Assembly: GCA_039805565.1 (NCBI GenBank)
Contig: JBDLTZ010000044.1
Span: forward strand, 1 to 20,689
DNA length: 20,689 bases
DNA from: CALJIC01 sp039805565
Lineage (GTDB): Bacteria; Chloroflexota; Chloroflexia; Chloroflexales; Roseiflexaceae
Direction of reading: 5' to 3'
Part shown: piece after piece, positions 1 to 8,583 of the stretch
Numbering within the stretch: position 1 is the stretch's first letter
Layout of the letters: every line of letters starts with the position of its first letter
Program-made: the position numbers and the translations under genes
Notes under the pieces: generated by a model
What the model was told of the DNA's origin: nothing
Databases searched by the model: none
What the model saw: the letters and a program-made list of their open reading frames with translations, nothing else

Positions 1-377
1 CGCGGCGGCGCGACGAGCCGGCTGGGGAGCGGCGTGAGTCCGGCCAGCGTGAACTCATCGACCTCGGCGGCAACCGCCGCCGAGGTTTGGTTCATAGCGG
101 TGGCGAGCGAGCGCGTGACCAGGTTGGCGACGAACTCGCCGGTCTCTTCGGCGTTGCGGACGCTGTCCTTGCGCCCCTCGCTGCAGAAGCCGACGATCGG
201 CGGGCTGCTGCTGAAGGCGTTGAAGAAGCTGTACGGGGCGAGGTTGACCCGCCCCTCGCGGTCGATGGTCGAGATCCAGCCGATCGGGCGCGGGGCAACG
301 ATCGCCTTGAATGGGTCGTGGGGGAGGCCGTGCCCGCGCGCCGGCTCATAGAAGTGCTCCCCCGGTTGGTCGGTCAT
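1..377 (-). CDS. Flavin reductase-family protein (FMN-binding split barrel), 3' end outside window
   Basis: The N-terminal 125 residues are visible; the gene continues past position 1. The stretch around residues 28-60 (APRPIGWISTID, then NLAPYSFFNAFSSSPP) is the signature of the flavin-reductase-like FMN-binding split-barrel family, in which the PIGWIST and LAPYSFF segments line the FMN phosphate and isoalloxazine site. It continues with GFCSEGRKDS and a TGEFVANLV segment, both usual for the DIM6/NTAB branch. Members reduce or bind FMN, often as partners of flavin-dependent oxygenases; the substrate cannot be told here. The ATG at 377 follows a strong GAGGAGAG ribosome binding site. It begins only 10 bp after the stop of the sensor kinase, so the two are probably cotranscribed. 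The family is secure; the exact role is not. Confidence 0.85.
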   Translation of the reverse strand, partial: MTDQPGEHFYEPARGHGLPHDPFKAIVAPRPIGWISTIDREGRVNLAPYSFFNAFSSSPPIVGFCSEGRKDSVRNAEETGEFVANLVTRSLATAMNQTSAAVAAEVDEFTLAGLTPLPSRLVAPP

Positions 378-387
378 AGCTCTCTCC

Positions 388-3300
388 TCACATCTCTGTC
401 TCGGGCGGGGCGTCGCCGAGGGCGGCCAGTGGCAGGCGAATAGAGAACGTGGTGCCGCGGCCCTCTCCCTCGCTGGCGGCTTCCACTGTGCCACCATGAA
501 GCTCGACAAGGTGGCGCACGATCGCGAGCCCCAGCCCAAGCCCGCCGTGCACGCGGTGGTTGGTTCCGTCGGCCTGGCGGAAGTGCTCGAACACGTAGGG
601 CAGGAAGGATGCGCTGATGCCCTGGCCGGTGTCGCTGACGGTCAGCAGCGCGTCCGCGCCGCGCGGCACGAGCCGCACACGGATCGTGCCGCCGGGCTGC
701 GTGAACTTCACCGCGTTCGACAGCAGGTTCCAGAGCACCTGCTGCAGGCGGCCCGCATCGCCGATGACCGCGGTGGCATCCGGGCGGAGCTCTGTGAGGA
801 GCTGGATGCTTTTCGCCTCGAGCGCCGGCCGCACGGTGTCTACCGCCGCCTGGACCACAGCGATCAGATCGGTGGGCTGAGGATCGAGACGCAGCTTGCC
901 GCTCACCACGCGCGAGACGTCGAGCAGGTCTTCGATCAGCTGAGCCTGCATCTTGGCGCTCCGCACGAGCTTCTCAACCGTGCGCGCGATGTAGGCCTCG
1001 TCGCGCTTGCGCGCCTGGAGGAGCTGGGCGTAGCCGAGGAAGGCCGTGAGCGGCGTCCGCAGCTCGTGCGAGACTGTGGCCAGGAACTCGTCTTTGAGGC
1101 GGTTAGCCTCTTCGGCCTGGGTCCGTGCGCGTTGCTCCTGCTCGTAGAGCTGCTGGTTCTCGAGTGCGATCGAGGCCATCTGCGCCAGCTGCACCAGCAT
1201 CGCCTCGTCGTCCGCGGTGAAGTCGCCCTCCTCCTTGTCCGAGAGCTGGATCAGGCCGATGTTGCGTCCGTCGAGCCCGACGAGCGGCACGGCGAGCCAG
1301 CCGCGCATGGGCGGGTGCTGGTCGGACTCCGCGCCGAACCCCCGCCACGCCGGGTGGGCCTCGAGCTCGGCCTGCGTCAGCCGCATCGGCGTGTTGGTCT
1401 GGCACACGAGCGCGTAGATCCCCGAGCCGTCCGGGAGCGTGTCGTAGCCGCGCCACCGGGCGTACGTCTCAGAGAGCGCGATCTCGTTGAGCGCCTGCGC
1501 CCAGTTCTGGTCGGTGGTGGTGCTGGTGACCGCCTGGTGGGCGCCGATCAGGGTGCGCGCCTCCTCGGTGACCACCCCCATCACGGCGGCGACGTTTTGC
1601 GCACCGTGGATCCGGGTGGCTGCCTGCGCAAGCCGGCGCAGCTGCTCGGACCGGCGTGCAGTCGCCGCCTCGGCCCGGCGCGCCTCGCTCATGTCGCGCA
1701 CCTCGATCACCGTCGAGACGGGCCTGCCGCCCGCGTCGAAGATCGGGCTGGCGGCGACGAGCACCGGGAAGAACTCGCCCGAGCGGCGGATGAACACGTC
1801 GGCGTGCTCGCGGATGTCGAAGTTCTCCGGCAGCGCGCGGTCGATCGGGCACTCCGCCATGGGGTACGGCCGGCCGTCGGGGTGGTGGTGGTGGATCAAA
1901 TCGTGCAGCGGCCTCTGGCGGATCTCCTCGAAGCTCCAGCCGAACATCTGCTCGCCGGCGCGGTTCATGTATGTGCAGTAGCCGCGCTCGTCCATCATGA
2001 ACATGCAGGCGGTGGAGTTCTCGAGGCTGGTGTTGGTCAGCTCGCTCTGGCGCCGCAGGGCCTCCTCGGCCGCCTTGCGCTCGGTGATGTCGAGGATGCT
2101 GCCCAGCACCTGCGCGGGCCGCCCGCCGGGCGCGCGCGCGAACACCATCTCGCGGCCGAAGAACCAGCGCCACTCGCCGCCCCTGTGCCGGATGCGGTAC
2201 TCTCGCTCCAGCATTTCGCCGTCACGCAGCGCCAGCAGGCGGGCGATGAAGGCGGGGGTGACGGCCCAGTCATCGGGGTGCATCATCGTGGGCAGGAAGC
2301 TCGGCCCTAGCGTCTGGGCCTCCTCGGGCGTGTAGCCGAGCGCTTCGGCAAGCTGGCGGTTGGCGTAGACGTTGCGGTCCTCGTCGAGGTCGTAGACATA
2401 GATCACGGTTGGGATCGTCTCGGTCAGGCGCTCGAGGAAGTGCTGGCTCTCGCGCAGGGCCTCCTCCGAGCGCTTGCGCTCAGTGATGTCGCTGTCGGTG
2501 CCGATCCACTCGCGCACGCGCCCGTCCGGCTCGAGCACCGGGGCTGCCCGCACGTGCCAGTGGCGGTAGCCCCCCCCGCGCCGGCGGACGCGCTGCTCGA
2601 AGCTCAGCGCCTGCCTATGCTCGACCGACTGCCACCACACCGTGTTGCCCTGCTCGCGGTCCTCGGGATGCACCAGGTCCAGCAGCTCCTCCGGCAGCTC
2701 TGCGAGATCAAAGCCGCTGAGAGCGCTCCAGCGCGCCCGTGAGTTGTCCAGCAGGCCCTCCCCATCGGCGCGCCACACCACCTGCGTGCTGGCCTCCACC
2801 AGGCTGCGGTAGCGCTCCTCAGACCTGCGCAGGTTCGAGAGGAGCTGGGAGCGCTCGATGGCGCTGGCGAGGCGCTCGGCCAGCAGGATGGCGTAGTGGC
2901 GCTCCTCGGCGTCCGGCACGGCTCTCGGGGGGTAGTGGAACCCCACGGCGCCCAGCACCCGCTCGGCGCTGCGGAGCGGCAGCGCCACCGTGGCCGAGTG
3001 GTCCAGCCGCTCATGGATCGGCGTGAGCTGCGGGTAGCGCGCGAGCAGCTCCTCGGCTGTGTCGAGCCAGACCGGCTCCCCGGAGCGCACGGCATCCCAC
3101 ATCGGGGAGTTGGAGGCGACCAGCGCTCCCACGAGCTGCGCACTGAGCTCGGGCGGGTAGCCCTTCATTGTGGTCACCTCGAGCCGCCCATCCTCACGCA
3201 GCAGCGCCAGACCGCCCGCGATGGGGCCGTACACCGCGAACCCCTCGTCCACCAGCAGCCGCAGTATGTCGGCCGGGTCGGCCAGGGCGTTCAGCCGGTC

Positions 3301-3471
3301 GGTGAGGGCAAGCAGCGTGCTCAGGCGCGTGAGCGAGCGGTCCTGCTCGTCCGGGCCAGGCATGCGGGAGCCATGGTGCTGCTGCGCTGCTTGAGGTTGG
3401 TCCATTGTGTACTTCGGGTGAGCAGGCCGCGGTGGGTGGGGTTGGCCTGGGTCTGCGCGGGCAAGTGACAC
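388..3471 (-). CDS. Soluble multi-sensor histidine kinase (GAF-PAS-PAS-PAS-GAF-HisKA-HATPase_c)
   Basis: This cytosolic sensor kinase has 1027 residues if the GTG at 3471 is used. Domains in order: GAF at about 48-212; PAS/PAC at 218-335 and 343-467, each ending in a DITERK motif; a third PAS at 475-600; a second GAF at 607-775; a short coiled coil; then the kinase core. H802 in SHELRTPLTAFLGY is the phosphoacceptor. The N box is LWNLLSNAVKFT (913-924), the G1 box DTGQGI (947-952), the F box FEHFRQAD (961-968) and the G2 box GGLGLGLAI (976-984), so the ATPase looks intact. No membrane segment or receiver domain is present, which points to an intracellular signal such as a ligand, light or redox state. 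Start choice: GTG 3471 has a GGGAG about 9 nt upstream, whereas the ATGs at 3405 and 3363 lack an obvious site, yet homology starts only near residue 45. No response regulator gene lies in the window. Confidence 0.93.
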   Translation of the reverse strand: MSLARADPGQPHPPRPAHPKYTMDQPQAAQQHHGSRMPGPDEQDRSLTRLSTLLALTDRLNALADPADILRLLVDEGFAVYGPIAGGLALLREDGRLEVTTMKGYPPELSAQLVGALVASNSPMWDAVRSGEPVWLDTAEELLARYPQLTPIHERLDHSATVALPLRSAERVLGAVGFHYPPRAVPDAEERHYAILLAERLASAIERSQLLSNLRRSEERYRSLVEASTQVVWRADGEGLLDNSRARWSALSGFDLAELPEELLDLVHPEDREQGNTVWWQSVEHRQALSFEQRVRRRGGGYRHWHVRAAPVLEPDGRVREWIGTDSDITERKRSEEALRESQHFLERLTETIPTVIYVYDLDEDRNVYANRQLAEALGYTPEEAQTLGPSFLPTMMHPDDWAVTPAFIARLLALRDGEMLEREYRIRHRGGEWRWFFGREMVFARAPGGRPAQVLGSILDITERKAAEEALRRQSELTNTSLENSTACMFMMDERGYCTYMNRAGEQMFGWSFEEIRQRPLHDLIHHHHPDGRPYPMAECPIDRALPENFDIREHADVFIRRSGEFFPVLVAASPIFDAGGRPVSTVIEVRDMSEARRAEAATARRSEQLRRLAQAATRIHGAQNVAAVMGVVTEEARTLIGAHQAVTSTTTDQNWAQALNEIALSETYARWRGYDTLPDGSGIYALVCQTNTPMRLTQAELEAHPAWRGFGAESDQHPPMRGWLAVPLVGLDGRNIGLIQLSDKEEGDFTADDEAMLVQLAQMASIALENQQLYEQEQRARTQAEEANRLKDEFLATVSHELRTPLTAFLGYAQLLQARKRDEAYIARTVEKLVRSAKMQAQLIEDLLDVSRVVSGKLRLDPQPTDLIAVVQAAVDTVRPALEAKSIQLLTELRPDATAVIGDAGRLQQVLWNLLSNAVKFTQPGGTIRVRLVPRGADALLTVSDTGQGISASFLPYVFEHFRQADGTNHRVHGGLGLGLAIVRHLVELHGGTVEAASEGEGRGTTFSIRLPLAALGDAPPETEM

Positions 3472-3529
3472 GAGTCAATACTCCCGAACAGTCCCAGGGT
3501 AGCAGAAAGCATGCCAGTGGGCCGGGGCG

Positions 3530-4522
<993 letters not shown>

Positions 4523-4565
4523 AGTATGGGTCCTCATCGATTGTGTGGAGCTTCCGTGACTGGCG

Positions 4566-4571
4566 ATTGTA
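4566..4571 (-). promoter_or_regulatory. Possible -10 box for the YghZ-like reductase
   Basis: On the minus strand this reads TACAAT, five of six matches to TATAAT, 43 bp upstream of the chosen ATG at 4522 and inside the only sizeable gap of the left-hand gene run. No good -35 hexamer is seen at 16-18 bp. A TTGGCA lies only 7 bp upstream, which is too close. Support is therefore limited to the -10 match and the position. Confidence 0.3.
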
Positions 4572-4614
4572 CCACTTCTGCCAAACGCACTCGCCGGCCA
4601 CAGCTCCTCCCTCA

Positions 4615-5379
4615 TTACCCGGCATCGCCGGCGAGCGTGCCGCGCTCCGCGTGTGGGGCGTGCACGACGGGCGCGCGCCCGAGGGCGACGATGAGCAGCG
4701 CAAGTCCGAACACTTGGCCCGCGCGCACGCTGGCGGGCAGCAGCAGCGAGTCGGCCCGCAGCGCCTCGATCAGCAGCAGCGACAGCCCCTGCAGCCCCAG
4801 GTAGGCGGTGAACAGCGCGCCGGCTGGCCAGGGGCGCCGCGCGAGCCACAGCAGCACAGCCCAGCCGGCGAGGGCGGCCAGCGCGAAGTAGAGCTGGGTC
4901 GGGTGGCGCGACGTCCCGAACAGCGTCACGCCCCACGGGAGGTCGGTCGGCGTGCCGAACGCGTCGCCGCTGAGGAGCAGCCCCACGCTGGCGATCGCCT
5001 GGGCGGCTGGTAGGGTCAGGGCCGCTACGTCTGCCAGGGCGCGCGGCTCACCTGAGCGAAGCCGCGCCCAGAGCCAGCCGGCCAGCATCCCCCCCAGCAG
5101 GCCGCCGGGCCAGGCGAGCTCGGCGAGGCGCGGCGCCAGAAACAGGCCTGGGCTCGAGCCGTAGAGATCCCAGTTGAAGAGCCCGTACCAGAGACGCGCC
5201 CCGATGAGCGCGCCCACTGCTGCGGCGAACGAGGCGCTCTCGACGTGACTCACGAGCTCGTCCCCACCGCGCGCCCGCGCGACGCGCGATGCGATCGAGG
5301 AGGCCGCGAAGGCCGCGACGAGCAGGAGAAGGCCGCCGGCGCTGAGGTTGAGCGGGCCGATCTGGATCAGCGGGAACAT
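4615..5379 (-). CDS. Lgt-like membrane protein (prolipoprotein diacylglyceryl transferase family), active site degenerate
   Basis: A 254-residue protein with about seven hydrophobic segments. It belongs to the Lgt family by its order of motifs: IGPLNL near the start, GARLWYGLFN (60-69), PGGLLGG (91-97), GDAFGTPTDLPWGV (138-151), SRHPTQLYFA (157-166) and IEALRAD (204-210). Lgt transfers diacylglycerol to lipobox cysteines at the cytoplasmic membrane. By my alignment with E. coli Lgt, the essential H103 is P91 here, R143 is S131, N146 is L134 and Y26 is replaced by G; only the RHP motif and the C-terminal Arg (R208) remain. It may therefore do something else, or act on another substrate. The ATG overlaps the stop of the thioredoxin gene by one base (TGATG), so translation is coupled. 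It should not be annotated as the cell's functional Lgt without checking for a second copy. Confidence 0.82.
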   Translation of the reverse strand: MFPLIQIGPLNLSAGGLLLLVAAFAASSIASRVARARGGDELVSHVESASFAAAVGALIGARLWYGLFNWDLYGSSPGLFLAPRLAELAWPGGLLGGMLAGWLWARLRSGEPRALADVAALTLPAAQAIASVGLLLSGDAFGTPTDLPWGVTLFGTSRHPTQLYFALAALAGWAVLLWLARRPWPAGALFTAYLGLQGLSLLLIEALRADSLLLPASVRAGQVFGLALLIVALGRAPVVHAPHAERGTLAGDAG

Positions 5380-5954
5380 CAGGGCGCCTCCTGGAGCAGC
5401 TGCGCGACGGTCCCCTCGATGATGCCGCGCGGCATCGGCCCGCGGTAGACGGCCCTGATGACGCCGCGGCGGTCCACGAAGAAGCTCGAGGGCAGGCCGC
5501 GCGCCTGGTAGACACTTCCCACGCTCCCATCGACGTCCAGCAGGGCGGGAAAGGTCAGCCGGTGCTCCTCGAGGTAGGCCGCCACTGTGCGGGCGTCCTC
5601 CTTGAAGTTGACCGCCAGCACCGTGAATCCCTGGCCGCGGTACTCGTCGTAGGTCGCCTGGATGGCCGGCATCTCCGCGCGGCAGGGCGGGCACCAGGTG
5701 GCCCAGACGTTGACGAGCACCACCTGTCCTCTGAGGGACGCGAGCCGGACCTCCGAGCCGTCGAGCGCCGCGAGGGTGAAGTCGGGCGCGGGGTGGTCGG
5801 GCAGCGGTGCGGGGTCCGCTGAGGCCGCCGCAGGAGGGGCCGCGGGCGCCTCCCCCTGCAGCGGGACCACGGGCTGAACGCGCGTGGCCCAGATGAAGGC
5901 GCTCCCGGCGATGAGCACAGCGGCGGCGAGCGCGTAGCGGATGGTGTGCGTCAT
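5379..5954 (-). CDS. Membrane-anchored TlpA/ResA-like thioredoxin
   Basis: A 191-residue thiol-disulfide oxidoreductase facing the outside of the cytoplasmic membrane. Residues 7-24 form an N-terminal hydrophobic anchor. An Ala/Pro-rich linker follows (34-56), then an AhpC/TSA-Redoxin fold starting at APDFTLAALDG (56-66). The active site is WCPPC (87-91) and P155 in GLPSSFF is the cis-proline. The late VNFKEDARTV segment is usual for TlpA/ResA, which keep apocytochrome or cuproprotein cysteines reduced. A membrane-bound cytochrome c is encoded 2.7 kb away, but that link is only suggestive. The start at 5954 lies inside the stop of the preceding AKR (ATGA, 4-nt overlap), and its own stop overlaps the Lgt-like start. 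There is no CcdA-like electron donor in the window. Confidence 0.92.
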   Translation of the reverse strand: MTHTIRYALAAAVLIAGSAFIWATRVQPVVPLQGEAPAAPPAAASADPAPLPDHPAPDFTLAALDGSEVRLASLRGQVVLVNVWATWCPPCRAEMPAIQATYDEYRGQGFTVLAVNFKEDARTVAAYLEEHRLTFPALLDVDGSVGSVYQARGLPSSFFVDRRGVIRAVYRGPMPRGIIEGTVAQLLQEAP

Positions 5955-6958
5955 CGGCGTTGCTGCGCGGCCGCGATGAAGTCGTACGGGTAGGGCAGCG
6001 CGGGCGCGCTCACCTCGTTCAGGCGCGCCTGCTGCTCAGGACTCAGCCGCCAGCCCGCGCCGGCCAGGTTCGCCTCGAGCTGCGCCATCGTCCGCGCGCC
6101 GATGATCGGCGATGTGACGCCCGGGCGGTGTAGCACCCAGTTGAGCGCCACCTGCGCCGGGGTGCGCCCGGCCTCCTCGGCTACCGCCACCAGCGCGTCG
6201 ATGATCGACCAGGTGCGCTCGTTGTTGTAGCGGCTCCAGGACTCGCTCCAGCCCTGCTGCTCGGCCAAGGCTACGCGCGTGTCCTCGGGCGGGGCGCTCA
6301 TGCCGCGGCGGTACTTGCCGCTGAGCCAGCCGCCGCGCAGCGGGCTCCAGGGGATCACCCCCAGCCCCTCGCGCTCGCACACCGGCAGCACCTCCCACTC
6401 AATCCCGCGCTCCAGCAGGTTGTACTGCGGCTGGAGGCAGACGAACGGCTCCCACCCGCGCGCCTCGCAGCGCGACGCCGCCAGCTGGAGCTGCCAGCCG
6501 GTGAAGTTGCTGGCGCCCAGGTAGCGCACCTTGCCCGACCGCACCAGCCCGTCGAGGGTGCTGAGCGTCTCGTCCAGCGGCGTGCGCGCGTCCCAGCAGT
6601 GGACCTGGAACAGGTCGATGTAGTCGGTCTGGAGGCGGCGCAGGCTGGCCTCGACGCTCGCCAGGATGTGCTTGCGGCTGACGCCCGCGTCGTTCGGCCC
6701 ATCGCCCATCGGGAAGCGCGCCTTGGTGGCGATCACCAGGTCGTCGCGCGTGCGCTCGCGCAGCCAGCGGCCGACGATCTCCTCGGAGGCGCCGCGCGAG
6801 TAGACGTTGGCGGTGTCGATGAAGGTGCCGCCCGCCTCCACGAATCGGTCCATCAGCGCCCGGCTGTCGGCCTCGCTCGTCTCCCGGCCGAAGGTCATCG
6901 CGCCGAGGCAGAGCTCGCTTACGCGCAGGCCGGTAGCGCCCAGAAAACGGTAGTCCAT
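5951..6958 (-). CDS. Aldo/keto reductase (aryl-alcohol dehydrogenase/YajO-like group)
   Basis: A 335-residue NADP-dependent oxidoreductase with a TIM barrel. The N-terminus MDYRFLGATGLRVSELCLG is the standard AKR opening. The tetrad is D48 (FIDTANVY), Y53, K79 (IATKARF) and H120 (LFQVHCWD). The NADP-binding C-terminal segment GVTSPIIGARTMAQLEANL is present. The LFQVHCWDARTPLDETL and PWSPLRGGWLSGKY motifs suggest the aryl-alcohol dehydrogenase/YajO side of the superfamily, distinct from the other two AKRs here. The open frame extends upstream, but ATG 6958 has a perfect AGGAGG seven bases upstream. It begins 13 bp after the NIPSNAP gene and overlaps the thioredoxin gene by 4 nt, so it sits inside an operon. 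The substrate is unknown. Confidence 0.9.
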   Translation of the reverse strand: MDYRFLGATGLRVSELCLGAMTFGRETSEADSRALMDRFVEAGGTFIDTANVYSRGASEEIVGRWLRERTRDDLVIATKARFPMGDGPNDAGVSRKHILASVEASLRRLQTDYIDLFQVHCWDARTPLDETLSTLDGLVRSGKVRYLGASNFTGWQLQLAASRCEARGWEPFVCLQPQYNLLERGIEWEVLPVCEREGLGVIPWSPLRGGWLSGKYRRGMSAPPEDTRVALAEQQGWSESWSRYNNERTWSIIDALVAVAEEAGRTPAQVALNWVLHRPGVTSPIIGARTMAQLEANLAGAGWRLSPEQQARLNEVSAPALPYPYDFIAAAQQRR

Positions 6959-6971
6959 GGTCGCCTCCTGA

Positions 6972-7301
6972 TCACTGCATGGGCGAGTAGTCGGTGGGCT
7001 GCATGAAGACGCTCGTGACGCGCGCGGCCAGCGGACCGTCCACCTCGCTCGCGGCCTTGCCCGCCTGCCACTCCGGGTCGGCGCGGAAGGCATCCCAGGC
7101 TGCGCGGCCGGCCTCCTCGTCGGGGAAGGCCATCAGGTAGACCAGGTCGCCGTTCGTCTCCGTGTCGGCGGTGGGCGTCCAGAAGCCGACAAGCTGCATG
7201 CCGCGGCGCGCGAACACCCCCAGGGTCAGCGTCCTGAAGCGGCTGTGGAGGGCCTCGGCCTTGCCCGGCGTCGCCCAGTAGGTCCGCAGCTCGTAGATCA
7301 T
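6972..7301 (-). CDS. NIPSNAP-family protein (dimeric alpha-beta barrel)
   Basis: A 109-residue protein beginning MIYELRTYWATPGK, the usual start of bacterial NIPSNAP proteins. It has FARRGMQLVGFWTP, LVYLMAFPDEEAGRAAWDAF and DPEWQAGK blocks spaced as in that family. These small proteins adopt the ferredoxin-like dimeric alpha-beta barrel fold; their function in bacteria is not established. They often lie beside oxidoreductase or catabolic genes, as here. It is the first gene of the minus-strand run, with GGGGA about 8 nt before the ATG at 7301 and a TATCAT -10 box about 50 bp upstream. There is no signal peptide. Confidence 0.88.
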   Translation of the reverse strand: MIYELRTYWATPGKAEALHSRFRTLTLGVFARRGMQLVGFWTPTADTETNGDLVYLMAFPDEEAGRAAWDAFRADPEWQAGKAASEVDGPLAARVTSVFMQPTDYSPMQ

Positions 7302-7353
7302 TGTTGTGTCCCCGTTGCACAGCGCCCGTCAGCGTCACGCGGGCGGTAGGAGT

Positions 7354-7359
7354 ATGATA
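7354..7359 (-). promoter_or_regulatory. Probable -10 box driving the NIPSNAP-AKR-thioredoxin run
   Basis: The minus strand reads TATCAT, five of six matches to TATAAT. Transcription from it would start near 7347 and leave a leader of about 46 nt before the NIPSNAP start. No clear -35 is visible about 17 bp upstream. The region lies back to back with the promoter of the divergent AKR. Confidence 0.4.
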
Positions 7360-7384
7360 CCGCACCTGCGGCCCGGCGCTGGGC

Positions 7385-7390
7385 TATAAT
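7385..7390 (+). promoter_or_regulatory. Consensus -10 box of the divergent AKR gene
   Basis: The sequence GCTATAATGGGG contains a perfect TATAAT at a GC-rich locus, placing the start of transcription near 7397 and the ATG at 7431 about 34 nt downstream. The -35 region (near 7362-7367, GCACCT) is not a recognisable hexamer. The ATG at 7389 falls inside this box and is therefore rejected as a translation start. Confidence 0.6.
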
Positions 7391-7430
7391 GGGGCACGCG
7401 TTTCTTTCGAACAGAGCAAGGGCGAACACA

Positions 7431-8402
7431 ATGACGATGTCCCCTGACCCGGCCGCGCTCCGGCCGCTCGGCCGCACCGACCTGCAGGTCACGCCGATCT
7501 GTGTGGGCTGCGCGCCGCTCGGCGATATGCCCGACACCTTCGGCTACGCCGTGCCCGAGGAGCAGGCGCTCGAGACCATGCGCGCCGCCTTCGCGAGCCC
7601 GATCACCTTCAGCGACACCGCCGCGATCTACGGCTTCGGCGAGAGCGAGCGCCGCATCGGGCTGGTGCTGCGCGAGCTCGGCGGCCTCCCCGCGGGCTAC
7701 GTGCTCGCCACCAAGGCCGACCGCGACCCGAGCACCGGGGACTTCAGCGGTGAGCAGACCCGCCGCTCGGTCGAGGCGAGCCTTGAGCGGCTCGGGCTGA
7801 GCCACCTGCAGCTCGTGTATATCCACGACCCTGAGCACACGACGTTTGAGAACATCACGGGGCCGGGCGGGGCGCTCGAGGCGCTGCAGGAGTACCAGCG
7901 CCAGGGGGTGATCGGCCACCTCGGCATCTCGGGCGGGCCGATCGACATGATGATCCGCTACGTCGAGACCGGCGCGTTCGCGGCGCTCGAGACCCACAAC
8001 CGCTACACGCTGCTGAACCGCTCGGCCATCCCGCTGCTTGACGCCGCCGCGACGCATGGCGTGGCGGTGGTGAACGCCGCCCCCTACGCCAGCGGCCTGC
8101 TCGTCAAGGGGCCCACGTCCGGCGCGCGCTACGCCTACCGCGAGGCGCCCGAGCGGATCGTCGAGCGGGCCAGCCGGATGGCGGCGATCTGCCAGGAGCA
8201 CGGCGTGCCGCTGGCCGCCGCAGCGCTCCAGTTCTCCACGCGCGACCCGCGCGTCGCCTCGACGGTGGTCGGCATGACGCGACCCGAGCGCCTGGCGCAG
8301 ACGCTGGAGCTCGCGCGCCACCCGATCCCTGAGGAGCTCTGGGCGAAGCTCGACGCCGTAGGTTTCGACATGGACGACCCTGAGGACGGGCGGTTCTCCT
8401 AG
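7431..8402 (+). CDS. Aldo/keto reductase (D-threo-aldose 1-dehydrogenase-like)
   Basis: A 323-residue AKR. The N-terminal LRPLGRTDLQVTPICVGCAPLG, the SDTAAIYGFGESERRIG block, VLATKADRD, VYIHDPEHTTFE and the LETHNRYTLLNRSA segment resemble the D-threo-aldose 1-dehydrogenase/L-fucose dehydrogenase group. That group oxidises aldoses such as fucose and arabinose to lactones with NAD(P)+. The tetrad is D62, Y67, K95, H132. It is more divergent from the other two AKRs than they are from each other. The start is set at ATG 7431 (an ATG at 7437 is equally possible) because the upstream in-frame ATG at 7389 is part of the TATAAT promoter box. Translation initiation looks weak, with AAGGG about 9 nt upstream. 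The gene stands alone, with a palindromic repeat directly after its stop. Confidence 0.88.
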   Translation: MTMSPDPAALRPLGRTDLQVTPICVGCAPLGDMPDTFGYAVPEEQALETMRAAFASPITFSDTAAIYGFGESERRIGLVLRELGGLPAGYVLATKADRDPSTGDFSGEQTRRSVEASLERLGLSHLQLVYIHDPEHTTFENITGPGGALEALQEYQRQGVIGHLGISGGPIDMMIRYVETGAFAALETHNRYTLLNRSAIPLLDAAATHGVAVVNAAPYASGLLVKGPTSGARYAYREAPERIVERASRMAAICQEHGVPLAAAALQFSTRDPRVASTVVGMTRPERLAQTLELARHPIPEELWAKLDAVGFDMDDPEDGRFS

Positions 8403-8403
8403 T

Positions 8404-8446
8404 GTCCCCTCACTCCTAACTCCTCTCCCGTGGAGGGGAGGACGGA
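8404..8446. repeat. GC-rich interspersed palindromic repeat, copy 1
   Basis: The stem at 8421-8428 (TCCTCTCC) pairs with 8435-8442 (GGGGAGGA), with one G-T pair and a 6-nt loop. It is preceded by CCCTCACTCCTAAC. The layout CCCTCAC-N-CCTCTCCC-loop-GGGGAGG is a familiar intergenic element of many GC-rich genomes. Sitting directly after the AKR stop, it could also act as a transcription terminator, though no T tract follows. Confidence 0.6.
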
Positions 8447-8499
8447 CAGTATGAGAAGTGCGGGCTTGCCCTGAGGCGCATTACGTTGCGGTATGTCAC

Positions 8500-8527
8500 C
8501 CCCCTCTCCTGCCGCAGGGAGAGGGGG
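8500..8527. repeat. GC-rich interspersed palindromic repeat, copy 2
   Basis: A perfect 10-bp inverted repeat: CCCCCTCTCC at 8500-8509 and GGAGAGGGGG at 8518-8527, with an 8-nt loop. It is related to copy 1 (75 bp upstream) and to the copy at 10239-10266. It would form a very stable hairpin in either transcript. Confidence 0.7.
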
Positions 8528-8583
8528 CCGTGGGGTGGGACTGGCTCTCTGCACGGATGTTGTATGGCCCCTCCCACGCCAGA

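Noticed and set aside
496..2310. 604-codon plus-strand open frame
   Set aside because: It is antisense to the histidine kinase, whose domains are unmistakable; the product is Arg/Leu/Glu-rich without motifs, as expected from GC-rich codon bias.
4523..4936. N-terminal extension of the YghZ-like reductase (open frame to 4936)
   Set aside because: It overlaps the Lgt-like gene, is Arg/Ala-rich without homology, and the ATG at 4522 matches the family start.
7335..8321. 328-codon minus-strand open frame opposite the third AKR
   Set aside because: Shadow frame; the plus-strand AKR has its full catalytic tetrad and a promoter.
8404..8527. CRISPR-like repeats
   Set aside because: The repeats are palindromic, differ in loop, are unevenly spaced and lack spacers or cas genes; they are interspersed hairpins.
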